Origin: Harmothoe impar | Lineage: Eukaryota; Annelida; Polychaeta; Phyllodocida; Polynoidae | Assembly (NCBI GenBank): GCA_947462335.1 | Contig: OX381710.1 | Location: forward strand, 65,591,303 to 65,655,302 | DNA: 64,000 nucleotides | Direction: 5' to 3' | Shown here: positions 21,115-31,801 of the stretch, one piece after another | Layout of the letters: each line of letters starts with the position of its first letter | How positions within the stretch are numbered: position 1 is the stretch's first letter | Position numbers and translations under genes: made by a program | The notes under the pieces: generated by a model | The model's database searches: none | Told to the model about the DNA's origin: nothing | Seen by the model: the letters and a program-made list of their open reading frames with translations, nothing else

Positions 21115-23717
21115 CTATAGCACTTAGCGGTCCTCCGATTGATCTTCCTTCTGTTAGGCTGTGTAGCCCCCTGAATGGAAGTCGTCATCTTTTCAAACAG
21201 CGCTGTGAAAAACGCTGCGTCCATCACCGGAGCCTTCGGCTCTGATGACTCCCTTTTCGGAGGGGGGTTTCCACCCCCTTCCGGCTTCTTACTCTTCCAC
21301 GGCGGTTTAGAGGAATTTCCATTCCTCTTGAACTGGGCCGCTGAAGCTATTGCCCCCTCCTCATCACTGCCCGAACCATCAGACTGTTCCGGAGAACATT
21401 CTATAATGGCCGAGGCCCGGGTAGGCATCCGGTCCCCTAACAGTGACTTTTTGAGAGCATGTATGTCGATGGCCTTAAAAAGGTCATCTAGTGACGTATC
21501 TGCTCTCCACGTGTCATACACCGTTTGTTGTATGTCTGGGTCTCTCAGTCCGGCAACGAACTGAGAGAACAATTCCTTAGAAAATAAGGCATCATGGATT
21601 CCTGAAGCAGGGTGTACCTTCTTCAGGAGTCTCATCAATGCAAGTCCGAAAACCCTTGGAGCTTCGTTCTTGCCTTGCACACGCTTCTTAAAAGCGACCA
21701 TCGGATCGATCCGTGCGGAATCTCCGTACAGGATGGTTCCGATTTCAACGAGCTGTTTGAAAGTTCCGCGGGGTCCGCATTCCTCTTTCCACTGCTCAAC
21801 TGCCATGAGACCATCTCCCATGCGTAATCCCTTACAAACGTACGGGATTGCATCCTGTTGGTCCCACCCGCTGAGGTTTATATCCTCAACGGTGGCTCCC
21901 AACCAATCTTCCCAAGAATTCTTCTGCCAGTAGGGAAATGGCTCGCTAGCTATGCGTCTAGCAGCATTGGACGAACCTCTAATTTTAGAGGTTATCGCTA
22001 GACATTTAGAAATGGATGCTGACGCGTCCTTTTCCGCACCTACATTGTGCAATCCGATCCCCGCTATTGCGGGATTCGTATCGTACAATTCTTGCAATTC
22101 TGTACTCAGCATTGTTCTCCTGGGAGCCTTCTTCGGACTCTTCGTACCAGGAGTCGCCCCCGGAGTAGCGCCCGTGGTTGGCACACTATTCTGTCTGTCC
22201 AGAAAAGCCTGGTAGGTCCCATACGACACTATGTCCGTAGTGGGGTCTACGCCCTGTCCGAACCACCAGTTCTTCTCCTGATCAGTCATATACTGACACT
22301 GCTGGGCCAGAGCAAGCAATCGTTGATGTTCTGACTTCTCTTTCTCCAGCTCCTTGGCCTGTTTCTCAGCCTCCTCCTCCTGCTGAGCTTTTTCCAGTTT
22401 AGCTTTAGCAGCCTCTCCGGCAGCTCGGAGCCCTTCCTTTCGAGCCCTCAGAACCGCCGCTTCCTGCTCCGCTAACTCCTCTGCGAGAGCAGCGTTTTCC
22501 TTCATTCGTTTCTGTTGCTGCTCTAAAGCAGCCTGCTGTTTGCGATACACGTCTCGCCTTTCTATTTCCAAGTTTTTCTGCTCCTGGAACAATATGTTTG
22601 CTTGGCATTCTCGCCATTGCAACAAACTTGAAGGAGTCAGGTCGGTTTTCGCCGCCTTATCCTGTTCGGCCGCTTTTTTCAAGCGGACCGCGTCTAGTTC
22701 TTGCTCGTCCACTCTCAACTGCAATCGTGGACTCCGAACCAACTCCGACAATGGTCTTCCCCTGCCTACTGAGGCTAGACTGGTCGGGGCTGCAATTACC
22801 TGCTTTGGTATCGGACGGATACCACTGATCCCTACCCTCGGTGAGGAATCACCCCCCCTGCCTCTGCCCCTGGATCGCCCCACTCGGAGTGGTCGTCCCG
22901 GTGTCGAGGTTGACAAGGCAGGTTCAATGGTTACTCCACGTCCCATGGGCTGATTGGGAGTGTCTGTAAAGCTCATGTAATGGAGGCCTTCCGGACTACC
23001 ATTGTCCGCAGATGCGAATGAGGTACTGCTGTCGTGCATACTTTCTCGCGTCTCTGATAAAAACTGTTGTAAAGCAGCTCTTTTTGCTTTCAGAATGTCG
23101 CACTCCGTCACTAGACTTAGGCGGACCTCCTGTAAGTCCTCTGTGTCCCGAACAATGGCTGATCGGGCCCCTTCTGCTTCATGCATTACAGCGTCTCGAG
23201 CTGCGCAAATGTGGTTCAGCTCCGTGTTTGCCTGGACAAACTCAGACCGGATCCCTCGTAGGTCCGCTTCTTTCTGATCGTATTCCGCTCGGACTCTGCT
23301 GAGGGATTGTACCAGCTTTTCATTCTCCTCCAACAAGGTAGACAGCCTTGCATCCTTTTCCTTGATCTTGGAAGCTCTGTGTGTGACTGCACCTTCCAAT
23401 GCAATCAGACTGCTTTTCCATTCATTGGATTGCTTCTGAATGGTCAACAATTCCATTTGAGCCATCTGTACACGTTCCTGCACTCGGGCTTCTCTCATGT
23501 CGTCAAAGCGACGCTCCTCCAACAGGGCAAACCTCCTCGGAGTCGGCGCGGCTGACCTTGACCCACCAACGTTGAACAAGGACAAGTTCATTTCTTCTAA
23601 TGAGCGGCTCATTATGGTAGGACCCCTGGGTCCTCGTGCTGCGTCTGTTCCGGATGGAACATCCGCCCTACTGTGGGTTTCTGCCTCATAACTGGCATCT
23701 AGCCCCTCCGGTGACAA
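21039..23717 (-). CDS. gag: Gag of LTR element copy B, intact
   Basis: An 892-aa protein. The start (ATG at 23717) lies about 92 bases inside the primer site. The N-terminal half is rich in Glu, Arg and Gln, with long coiled coil (about 30-170 and 330-460). A capsid-like region follows (about 600-770; TILYGDSARIDPMVAFKKR, FSQFVAGLRDPDIQ). A single CCHC knuckle, CYRCLEIGHFAAEC (about 866-879), lies next to the C-terminus. It is long for a gypsy Gag because of the coiled-coil extension. The stop codon directly follows the slippery heptamer. It should bind genomic RNA and form the particle. Confidence 0.94.
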   Translation of the reverse strand: MSPEGLDASYEAETHSRADVPSGTDAARGPRGPTIMSRSLEEMNLSLFNVGGSRSAAPTPRRFALLEERRFDDMREARVQERVQMAQMELLTIQKQSNEWKSSLIALEGAVTHRASKIKEKDARLSTLLEENEKLVQSLSRVRAEYDQKEADLRGIRSEFVQANTELNHICAARDAVMHEAEGARSAIVRDTEDLQEVRLSLVTECDILKAKRAALQQFLSETRESMHDSSTSFASADNGSPEGLHYMSFTDTPNQPMGRGVTIEPALSTSTPGRPLRVGRSRGRGRGGDSSPRVGISGIRPIPKQVIAAPTSLASVGRGRPLSELVRSPRLQLRVDEQELDAVRLKKAAEQDKAAKTDLTPSSLLQWRECQANILFQEQKNLEIERRDVYRKQQAALEQQQKRMKENAALAEELAEQEAAVLRARKEGLRAAGEAAKAKLEKAQQEEEAEKQAKELEKEKSEHQRLLALAQQCQYMTDQEKNWWFGQGVDPTTDIVSYGTYQAFLDRQNSVPTTGATPGATPGTKSPKKAPRRTMLSTELQELYDTNPAIAGIGLHNVGAEKDASASISKCLAITSKIRGSSNAARRIASEPFPYWQKNSWEDWLGATVEDINLSGWDQQDAIPYVCKGLRMGDGLMAVEQWKEECGPRGTFKQLVEIGTILYGDSARIDPMVAFKKRVQGKNEAPRVFGLALMRLLKKVHPASGIHDALFSKELFSQFVAGLRDPDIQQTVYDTWRADTSLDDLFKAIDIHALKKSLLGDRMPTRASAIIECSPEQSDGSGSDEEGAIASAAQFKRNGNSSKPPWKSKKPEGGGNPPPKRESSEPKAPVMDAAFFTALFEKMTTSIQGATQPNRRKINRRTAKCYRCLEIGHFAAECTAPSPKVPGKEGN
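21042..21048 (-). promoter_or_regulatory. Programmed -1 frameshift site GGGAAAC
   Basis: In gag frame the sequence reads G GGA AAC TAG, a perfect X XXY YYZ slippery heptamer right before the gag stop. Pol is in the -1 frame and open across this point (reads GGG AAA CTA GAG). A downstream stimulatory structure was not established by hand. Confidence 0.85.
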
Positions 23718-23808
23718 GGCTGCTGCCTCATCAGGAGACCTCGCTGCTCCGTCCAGAGCCCGAGGTCTGTGCTACTGCACAGGCTAACCTGCGTTTCACT
23801 CAGAACTG

Positions 23809-23820
23809 GTCACGGCACCA
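23809..23820 (-). promoter_or_regulatory. Primer binding site, tRNA-His type
   Basis: One base after the 5' LTR, the sense strand reads TGGTGCCGTGAC. This is complementary to the 3' end of animal tRNA-His (GTCACGGCACCA). The match is 12 bases and then stops. The assignment rests on remembered tRNA-His sequence. Confidence 0.75.
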
Positions 23821-23821
23821 G

Positions 23822-24260
23822 TGTAATGAACGATACTTTGTATCTTTATGATATTGGTAGAGTATCAATTAAAGAACAAAGTCGACACAGTTCGGATCAA
23901 GTGTTACAGGTTGCAATATCAGGTTTATTCAGAGAACCTAGACAAGCAGTCACTAAGTGTGCGAACTCCCTATAGAGTTCGGAACGGGTCAGTAGGCTAA
24001 GCAGCCGATATGATCACAGGGTCTCCTCTGCCAGCGTGGCTCAGAGTAACCGACGAGTACCGTCAGATGCCGGGTATATATAGGCAGCCAGCCTGCGCGC
24101 GCACACGCAGACCGGAAGCCTATAGCGACCTCTGTCCATACCCCAAGCCCGGGGTAGGTGTCGCCACCTACCGTCGGACTGAAGGGTTCGGACTGAGCTC
24201 GCAACACAGCATCCAACAGCACTCGTCATACAACAACCCCGTATAACCCTAGCCCCTACA
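23822..24260 (-). repeat. 5' LTR of copy B
   Basis: 439 bp, reading identically to 11569-12007 where compared. The sense TATATATA box is at plus 24075-24082 and the AATAAA signal at plus 23924-23929. It is flanked by CAAT at 24261-24264. Confidence 0.93.
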
Positions 24261-24439
24261 CAATGCACTGGAGAAGAAATAGACTCAACTGCAGCCGCCA
24301 TCTTGTATGACCGTAATTCGGAATTACGGTCATGGAGTACGCACTGTGCACCTGTCATCCCTACCTCATTATTAGGTGTGTCGCCGTGTAGCAGCATATA
24401 CACCCAATGGAGGTGGTTATATTCAAGAGCTCTTTTTCT

Positions 24440-24545
24440 CTTTAAGAGCCCTGCCCCGGGTATCTAGCGGCATCCGCACCCACAACCTCAGAACATTGAG
24501 CCCAATAGCTAATCAACTGCTCCACCGGGACTCATGCAATGATAC
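24440..24545 (-). repeat. tRNA-derived SINE (partial)
   Basis: On the minus strand, TGGAGCAGTTGATTAG resembles a pol III A box and, about 35 bases on, GGTTGTGGGTGCGGATGCC resembles a B box, in tRNA-like spacing. The cloverleaf is not good enough for a real tRNA gene. A pyrimidine-rich stretch lies beside it. Confidence 0.4.
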
Positions 24546-25368
24546 TAATCACCAAATAGTATATGAACTGAAGTACCCTGTACCTAGTGTTACTAACAGC
24601 AGGACCAGGGCCTATGTTGGTGAGGCATTGTCCCATTGTGAGGCATTGCTGTGGTATAAATCGGCACCACCCACGCACCCCCATTTTCTTTCTTTTTCTT
24701 TTCTTTTTTTCTTGAAATATCAGAATAGCCAACTAGCTATCTAGGCCCTTTGTTGGTGCATTGTCCCATGATACACAAGTCCAGCTACTGCTTGTCCTTA
24801 TCCTTGTATTATCTCCCGTAAGTGAACTAATAAGATTTAGAGGTCTCAATCAATTCGCCAAAAAATAACCATTTTACTGACTGCAACACGAAAAATAATT
24901 TAATAGTAGAGAATGTACTTGAAATTACCCGGTCCAATTTTGGCGACCTTCCCCTATACATTCATTATTCAGAGCAATACAACTCAAGTAGAGAAGAATA
25001 TTTGGATTTGATATTTCATGTTTGAAACATATGCCTCCTAGTTGACATAGCAGATATTATTGGTTCAGTCAGAATGAGACAATGAAAGATCATAAACAGA
25101 GGAGAAGTTAGAGATGGAAGTCAGGACAGTAAATAATGACGATGGGCTTTTGGGAAGCCTGAAATTGTACAGTGGGATCTAACCTACAATGTATACATTT
25201 TGGCAACATACAGACATTTTCTCATGGATTGCTTGGCTCGTTCATTCTTTTAGTTCATTCTTTTAGTAATCATTTTTAATCATTTTAACTCAGTTTCAAG
25301 GGTAGGTTCTTATGAGTCTATGGCACAGGACATCCTTACAGAAGAGTTGTCTCGCATCATCTTGCTTA
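24546..25368. other. Non-coding; 3' flank of the transporter gene
   Basis: AT-rich, with a CTTTTTCTTTTC run near 24690. It probably includes the 3' UTR of the minus-strand SLC18-like gene. No repeat or ORF is supported. Confidence 0.35.
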
Positions 25369-25452
25369 CTATGTTGTCAATGAATAATCGTCTTCAATAT
25401 TGGACAAGTAATCTGGATAACGAGCAGCAGGGAAGTGGTAGCCATCATATGC
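25369..25452 (-). CDS. Last coding exon of SLC18-like vesicular transporter
   Basis: The minus strand gives an acceptor (TTTGCTTTGTAG) followed by 27 codons and TAG. The peptide starts AYDGYHFPAARYPDY and ends EDDYSLTT. Phase 0 fits the preceding exon (27454-27550). An acidic, tyrosine-rich cytoplasmic tail is known for vesicular amine and acetylcholine transporters, where it carries sorting signals. By itself the exon would be uncertain; the consistent phases across four exons raise confidence. Confidence 0.65.
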   Translation of the reverse strand, partial: AYDGYHFPAARYPDYLSNIEDDYSLTT

Positions 25453-25898
25453 CTACAAAGCAAAACGAAACATCTTATACATTTATATAGATTATGAGGA
25501 AATCCTACCTTTAATACCTCGCAGGGAGAAAGTAGGGTGAGGGGATTTCTCCCCTTGGTATTAGGTCGATATACATGTAATTTTAGGTTCAATCAGGAAA
25601 CTCAATTTGCTAATATCATACCATTATTTGCTGAAAATGATTAACCTATATACAGATATTAAAACAATATAGTTGGCTAGGTATACATGAATGGGCATGT
25701 ATAGTAGTCTTGTATTTCTTTAGATATAATGCTTTAAATTGCAAAGTATAGCCAAAATAAGGTATATCTATATGTGGACTCCCTCCCGCCTCCCCCTCCA
25801 CCTCCCCCCTCCCTCACCACCCCACCTGTATTAGATACTGCAGTGGGAGAATACCCCCTTACAGGTGCGGACCAGCGGCGCCCTTATCTCTCCCGGCG

Positions 25899-25924
25899 GC
25901 CCTTATCTCTACAGAGATAAGGGC
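25899..25924. repeat. Perfect 12-bp hairpin
   Basis: GCCCTTATCTCT and its exact complement are separated by AC. A second GCCCTTATCTCT precedes it by about 20 bases, in a C-rich region (25780-25930). Confidence 0.7.
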
Positions 25925-26119
25925 ACGAGGCCGACCTTGGGCCTGACCTAAGTAAAGGAAGATTTCCCCTTGCTGGGAGCAACTCCCCTGTGTAGGCTAA
26001 TATACCTGTAATGGAGAATGTCCCGGAATGCCCAGGCCTGTTACAGGGAAAATGTACCTCCACGAAGTACCAGTTATGATTATTAGGGGTGCAATATGGC
26101 CAAACATGTGCAAAAAGAC

Positions 26120-26475
26120 CAAATAAAGAAAAAAGATTTGTTTCAGGTTACCCGAACGAGCCTATCAAAACAGGGCCGACCCTACGTTTCTTTATGAAAT
26201 TCTAATGGAATTTTCATATTTTTTACAATTCTTTCGGTCACTGTTTTCCAAATTCAGAAAATAGTGTGAAATAGAAAGGTGTCATGGTACATGCAGGTTT
26301 ATGCAATGTTGAAGAAATCTCCACACTTTTTGGGTGAATTTTACAGTATATCAAGAGGCTGGCTAGTACTTTCATGTAAAAAAAAAAAAAAAAAAAAGAT
26401 GAAAAAGAAATCCGACCTACCGACCCTAGACTTTCTTCCCATGTTACCTGATAAAACCCCTTTTTGGCCCAATAA
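26120..26475. repeat. Diverged copy of the TTTGTTTCAGGT / GGCCAAAAA MITE family
   Basis: It shares blocks with 63066-63288: TTTGTTTCAGGTTACCC at the left, GGCTAGTACTTTCATGT, CGACCTACCGACCCTA and CCCATGTTACCTGA near the right. An A20 run lies at about 26379-26398. The ends are degraded. A shorter related stretch is at 39090-39200. Confidence 0.6.
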
Positions 26476-27453
26476 CATTGGAGTCCAGTATACTTTGTAG
26501 ATATGGATTTTATTACATACACTGCTATAACGGGTTGGCTGTATCGGGCAGCTGCAGCCTGCATGGAGGGCGACACACAGACAGACATCCCTCCATGTGC
26601 CGTTCATCAGCCGCACACGGCGGCCGTTCATGACCCAGTCTGCCTTATATGGGCATGGGGCTGGACTATGGTCAGTCACACATGAGGGTGAGACTGAGGA
26701 GTAGAGGAAAGGATAGCGATGGCCACTCGCCAGAGGCCGATGGCCTCTGGTTACTGAGTAAGGCCTTCTGTCAGAGGCCTGGGGGAGGTGCAGGGGACAT
26801 GGTCATGTGACAGGATGCAATTATGTAATAATTACAGTATAATTGTCACAGTAAATCTTGTTAGATAACGTAAGAGGATTTAGTATATATTCATAGGCGA
26901 TGTCCAACTTGCTGACTACCTGCTGCCGCTATCCAGATTGTTGTAAATGTGAGGGTCCTTTACATATCAAACCGTGTGTCTATAGAAATGTGTAAATGCT
27001 GCTCTTACCCGACGATGTCGTGGTGAAGTGTCTCTGGGGTTCGGCTTCGCTGTGATAAGTGGTTGGTTTTCGTCTTCGGGGGCCTCCTACCATGTAATGG
27101 TCACACTTAATTAGTTATGATGCCAGGTATAACACTATTTCAGGCCAGACGGTGTCAGTTGGTATAAATCCAATGATAGAAAATCACGCTACTACTTTAC
27201 ATGATTCTGAGGTGATTTCCGAAAAAAAAAAAAACATACATAATACAATTTAGACCCAATCGGTATATAGTTGCCATATTATGATAATGACCAAATGTAT
27301 GCTACTTTATTAAGACCTATCTCGCCATAGAGCTGCTTGTCAGCATTAGCAGTCTGTGTTTTGTTTTAGGAGTTGACTGATTCAATGAGGGCATGACATT
27401 TTAACTCTTTAACTAGTGCGGTAATTACGATTAATCTATAAAGGATAACTTAC

Positions 27454-27550
27454 CGACATTTGCACTGTCGGATCTGCCTCGGGGATCAAGCGTAGAGAAT
27501 ATGATAACGGAGAGAGGCACACGTTGATGAATCCAATCCCAATCACCAGC
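27454..27550 (-). CDS. Exon of SLC18-like transporter, last transmembrane helix
   Basis: 97 bases between acceptor TTTACACAACAG and donor GTAAGT. It encodes LVIGIGFINVCLSPLSYSLR and then a hydrophilic LIPEADP stretch. This matches in pattern the twelfth helix of vesicular monoamine transporters (a hydrophobic run with APL or SPL, then LR). Phase 1 at its start and phase 0 at its end join cleanly to the neighbours. It lies about 2 kb from the last exon. Confidence 0.72.
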
Positions 27551-27879
27551 CTGTTGTGTAAAGACACCATTCTTTGCTTTTTAAAATAGTTGTGCTGCTA
27601 ACAGATACTCAGGTTAAAGTCATATTCACATCTAATAAGGGAGTGCTCATTTTTTAACAAGGGGGGGTGGTGGATTTGGGGGGGGGGGGGTAAAAAATTT
27701 GGCCCCTCTTGGGGGGGGTCAAAAAAATGTATTCTGTATTCTGTACACTGGGCATTACCAGTGTGACAGCATTGCGTTCAATACGACAATGCTGTTTTGA
27801 AGGTTTTGCAGGTGGTGATGTGGGATGGAGGTGTTCCATGTAACGTGTCCCATGGAAGATTCACACTTTTACGTGTCTA

Positions 27880-30850
27880 CCATGCTGATGTTTTAAACAT
27901 CATGTACAATGATAGTGGGGTACCTTAGCTTCCAATAGGGAGGTGATCGTTCATTTTGTGATAGAAGCATATAATTTGGTCCCAATATACTTTGGAGTGT
28001 ACTTTTTCATTTCAGGATGGGAGGCACCTGGAATTCTGAATATTGAGGTCAATTTTGACCTATATAAATAGGTCAATTTCAACATCTCTAAATTCTAAAC
28101 CAATTTTTAAACCATATTATCCTTTGTTGTATAATAGTCATCTCCTATTTAAAATATATCCCCATCCATACCCTCCGTACCCACATTAGCAAATTTTCAT
28201 ATAGTGACCTATTTCAACCTCATTTACATAATTTACATATTTGTCCTCCAAGTCTAGATTACATGGTAAAAGTTGTGTAAATTAGTCTAAACTTTGTTTA
28301 TAGATAGAAACATACATAACTTAAACAATTGGAAGGGGTTGTCACACCAACTATGACCAGGGGGCCAAGTGGCCCCTTACAAACTCAAATTTCTCATGAA
28401 TAAGGCAGAACCTGTTATGACAAGTGTTATTACTATAGACAGGCAGTATGTGCATCTATAAGTTCACATACATTTTGATAACATGAAGAGGAATGCACTG
28501 ATCCATGCTTATGTACATTACTGAAGGTCAAATTCAATTTTCAAGGTCACACTTTCCGAAAATGTTTGCTATTGCAAAAATGTCTTCAGAATATAACCTT
28601 TTGTGACCAGGAAATCTGATATTAGTCCTCATGAGTACATGGAGAATGTAATCCTCAACCTTTGCTTCTGGACAATATGATAATTGTGGTAAAACATTAA
28701 AAAAATAGAGTAACTGTTGTTAATTTAGTGAACTCCGGTGACATGAAACGCCCAGCCTACTATCTCCAGCAGTGTAGTCCTTTGTAAGATGACTTAGATA
28801 TGGTAATGGCTACTAAGCATAAGTCACAATAGGAAATGTGATATAATGGAAAACATGTACAGATACCCTGTATGTGTTGTGGAGGTTTGGCTCGCCATAA
28901 CTGACCATCCCACATAAGAGAGAGGGAGAAATCACACAGCAGCACCTTCCACACACATCTTGTGATTCCAGTGAAATATGTAAGTATTTCCCTCATAATA
29001 CAAAACCTGCCCTGATAGAATGGTGGACAACACGTTCTGTTTATGTAGAGGGATAACCTTTTTCTCCATGTGGCCTGATTGACCTGTATATTCCACTGAG
29101 GGGACTCATGTGCTGACATGCCACCAAAGCGAAGTTGAGGACAAGCTTGGAATTGATCCATGCCATCATGAAGAGGCTGATGCCCGGCTGATCCTTCATG
29201 CCCATCATGCAAGCAGGCAGGGTCATGACAAAGTATCTATCAGAACTGTCGATACAGATGTAGTAGTCATCGCCATTTCACAGTTTCAAAACCTGGGAGT
29301 CTCAGAATTGTGGATTGCATTTGGGGTTGGGAAGAACTTCTACTGGATTACAGTACACAGTGTTGCATCTCAACTTGGCCCAGCCAAGACAAGTGCACTA
29401 CCATTTATGCATTCAGTACCCGGGTGCGATACTGTGTCTGCATTTGCAGGATGAGGGAAAAAGACTGCGTGGGAGATTTGGACAGTCTTTCCGGAAGTGA
29501 CAAGCACCTTTCAGTACATGTCAAGGTGCCCTGGAAGTGTTCCCTCTGAAGTGTTGCAGCAGATAGAGCGCTACATTGTCTTGTTATACTCAAGGACATC
29601 TGCAGCTGCGACCGTGAATGATGCACGTCAAGAGCTCTTCGGAAAAGGCAACAGATCTCTGGAGAACATACCACCCACCCAGGGGGCATTGATACAACAC
29701 ATCAAGAGAGCAGCTTATCAAGCTGGTTATGTGTGGGGTCAGGCACTAATTGCCAGACCAGAACTGCCATCACCTTAAAGCTGGGGATGGGCACAAAGCA
29801 AAGATGGATGGAGCCCAAACTGGTCAGATCGTCCTCAGGCCAGCAAGGTATGCTATGCTCTAGTACACTGTGGGTGTAAGAAAGCCTGCAGAGGGATATG
29901 CAAGTGCTTCAAGGCAAACTTAAAGTGCATGGGACTATGTGCTACTGTGGGCATTGTGAACATGAAATTTAAATGGACAAGATTTGGACTGCCAGTATGG
30001 TAATCTGGAAAATGAGTGTAAGGGGCACTGAGGTCCCTTCTCTCAGTACATGTCACATATTCTGATACAATCATACCATTTACGGGTACCAATGAGGAAA
30101 TTTTTAAAAAATGCACTATCTATTTGAGTTTTATTTTGCTTGGTGTTTTGATGAAGTTTTATTTTAAATTGCAATATTTTAAATGAAAATATGCTAATTA
30201 GGTATAAATAGGTAAAAAAAGAAAAAAATAGACAGGGGAGGCTTGATAACCATACATGGAACATATTTTAAAGCCTAAGTGAATATCAGGAAAAGGAGAA
30301 TAACCTATTTCAAATATACATGTGAATGTTTTCAGATTTTAAATGATATCTAATTAGTGTCATTAAAACTCACATCAAAAATCTAAATTTCACCAGGTTC
30401 TTATTTTTCCACAAAATGCTACATCTCAAAGTATATGTCAACCAAATTTTGTGACTTTAAATTGAATATTAACATGTGACCTAGATTAGGAGCACAAATA
30501 TGGAAATTATGCTAATGAGTATCATATTGGTCAGAATATGTTAGACTGGTAATTGGATGATGTCAGGCATGATTGGGGCTACATGCTACTGTATACATTG
30601 ATATAATTTGGCAATGATAAGGTTCATTTAAAGAATTTTGCAAAATGTTGGTCTATTTTATTTGACCTTCTTTGCGCCACCAAAAATGACATTTAAATAA
30701 GAAATTTCAGGTGCCTCCCATCTTAATCTGATGAAGTATCCTATAAAGCATGTCTGACCCAATTTATATGCTTCTATCACGAAATGAACGATGGTTTTGC
30801 TAAGGTACCCCACTATGATATAATAACACTTTCCGGCCATGTTTTTTCCT
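27880..30850 (+). mobile_element. Inverted-repeat element of about 3 kb carrying a broken gene
   Basis: Sequences at about 27910-28050 and 30690-30830 are inverted copies: GTGGGGTACCTTAGC, TCGTTCATTT.GTGATAGAAGCATATAA and GATGGGAGGCACCTG.AATT occur in the same order on opposite strands. The arms are diverged and their tips are not clear. The interior holds the pseudogene at 29110-29985 and long AT-rich spacers. This suggests an old DNA transposon inserted in an intron of the transporter gene. The superfamily is not recognised. Confidence 0.6.
29110..29985 (+). pseudogene. Transposon-associated protein of unknown function (HEEADAR family), two stops
   Basis: The frame encodes HHEEADARLILHA, then IRTVDTDVVVIAI, ELWIAFGVGKNF, PGCDTVSAFAG, GKKTAWEIW, and at the end a cysteine-rich stretch (CGCKKACRGICKC). 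This set of motifs recurs in many uncharacterised, repeat-like animal proteins. The acidic residues and TVDTDVVV strand hint at a PIN-like nuclease fold, which is inference. A TGA at 29452-29454 sits where a glycine-lysine loop continues, and a TAA at 29776-29778 interrupts it again; the same frame continues past both. The N-terminus is not found. Confidence 0.7.
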
Positions 30851-31051
30851 TTATCACAGCGTGCTCTAGCACAATTTGGAAAGTCTACTATTTTCGTAAT
30901 AATTCTCAGATTTAGTGATAATTGTCACCAAAGGACAATGCAGGTGTGTGTAGTGCTGATTTGTGAATGCTTATTTCAGTTAATCAGGTCCCTATAATTT
31001 TAATGTAAGCCTGATGAATATGATATAATACTTATTGACTTATTATATAAC

Positions 31052-31133
31052 GCATTGATGGAAAGAAATCCATAGTCTTTCACTTGCACCTCGAATCCAA
31101 AGTTGTAGACGATGGGGCCTCCAATGAGTGGAC
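31052..31133 (-). CDS. Exon of SLC18-like transporter (GPLIGG loop)
   Basis: 82 bases with acceptor TTGATGCAATCCAG and donor GTTATA. It encodes PLIGGPIVYNFGFEVQ and ends near FLSIN. The preceding exon supplies the first base of a glycine, giving GPLIGG, which corresponds to the GP..GG turn before the last helix in vesicular transporters. Phases agree on both sides (2 bases carried in from codon G|GT, GC|G out). Confidence 0.68.
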
Positions 31134-31693
31134 CTGGATTGCATCAATGTACAGAAAAAATAATGATTAGTTATCAAATTAAGTACTATTAGCGATGATA
31201 TATCAACGTGATTGTAATCATTACATGCTGTTATTTCTATTTGAGTTATGGATAGGATTGGTACATGTTTTTCCATGTCATAGTTGGATCGTACATCACA
31301 CTATAGCCAAACGATACGGCTCCAGCAGCCATAACGCATCAGACCCAAGTAATTGTTTTAACAGAGAGAAATGATCAATGTAGCATTAAAGGTCAAATCC
31401 CACAACGTGAGAATTCGGCCGGAAAGTGTTGTGCATTAGCATTATGGCAGGATGGAGCTGCTGCCGATTTTGAAAGTCACAACACTCCTCTCGCGTACTG
31501 GTACCCCTCCAAATCCCACAGTGGTCACTATATGCAAGAAAGGTGTTGCGATTTGGGCTGTAATGTAAGTGGTAAAAGGTAATATTTGGGGGGAGTTGCT
31601 TTATTTTATTTGTCTCTGTCTGTCATGCTGTGGGTCTGCCTCTATCTGTCCATCTGTTGAATCTTATAAATCAATGAATTTCTATCAGTCTCT
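31134..31693. other. Intronic, no supported feature
   Basis: A short stretch on the minus strand near 31296-31335 reads MAAGAVSFGY, transporter-like, but it lacks an acceptor and its phase does not fit, so it is not called. Confidence 0.35.
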
Positions 31694-31801
31694 CCCAGTG
31701 GGCACACAAATCAGTTCAACGTTAAATCAACAATGAATCAATATTGAATCAACAATGACAACCATCTATCAACGTTAATTCAATGTCCTGTGCCCACTGG
31801 G
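31694..31801. mobile_element. Short MITE with CCCAGTGGGCAC ends
   Basis: 108 bp. The inverted ends CCCAGTGGGCACA and TGTGCCCACTGGG surround repeated ATCAACGTTAA/ATCAACAATGA units. This type of short element, with TCAACGTT repeats, is common in animal genomes. Confidence 0.65.

Larger units (their letters stand above)
11569..24260 (-). mobile_element. Complete Ty3/gypsy-like LTR retrotransposon, copy B (12.7 kb)
   Basis: In sense (right to left) the order is LTR, primer binding site, gag, pol, internal promoter-like spacer, ORF3, 3' UTR, polypurine tract, LTR. Both LTRs are 439 bp and read identically wherever compared. The 4-bp target duplication CAAT flanks it (11565-11568 and 24261-24264), inside the foldback element. 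All three ORFs are open. Identical LTRs and intact ORFs suggest a recent and possibly still active insertion. It is longer than most gypsy elements because of the extra ORF3. Confidence 0.93.
10424..24348. mobile_element. Foldback DNA transposon with CACAGTG ends (Transib-like?), split by LTR element copy B
   Basis: Terminal inverted repeats of about 240 bp begin CACAGTGC.TACTCCATGACC. The left arm is 10424-10664; the right arm is 11417-11568 continued at 24265-24348. A 5-bp target duplication CACCT flanks it (10419-10423 and 24349-24353). Each end carries a palindrome of two 13-bp arms (ATGACCGTAATTC and its complement) around one base. Without the nested retroelement it is about 1.2 kb and has no transposase. 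CACAGTG ends with 5-bp duplications are typical of Transib and RAG-like transposons; Chapaev-type elements have similar ends but usually 4-bp duplications. The assignment is inference. Confidence 0.7.

Noticed and set aside
24440..24545. Functional tRNA gene
   Set aside because: A and B boxes are present but the stems do not pair well; it fits a SINE better.
29853..30116. Minus frame overlapping the HEEADAR pseudogene
   Set aside because: Antisense shadow of the Cys-rich end.
31296..31335. Further transporter exon (MAAGAVSFGY)
   Set aside because: No AG acceptor upstream and its phase does not fit; the 37195-37291 exon already supplies this position.
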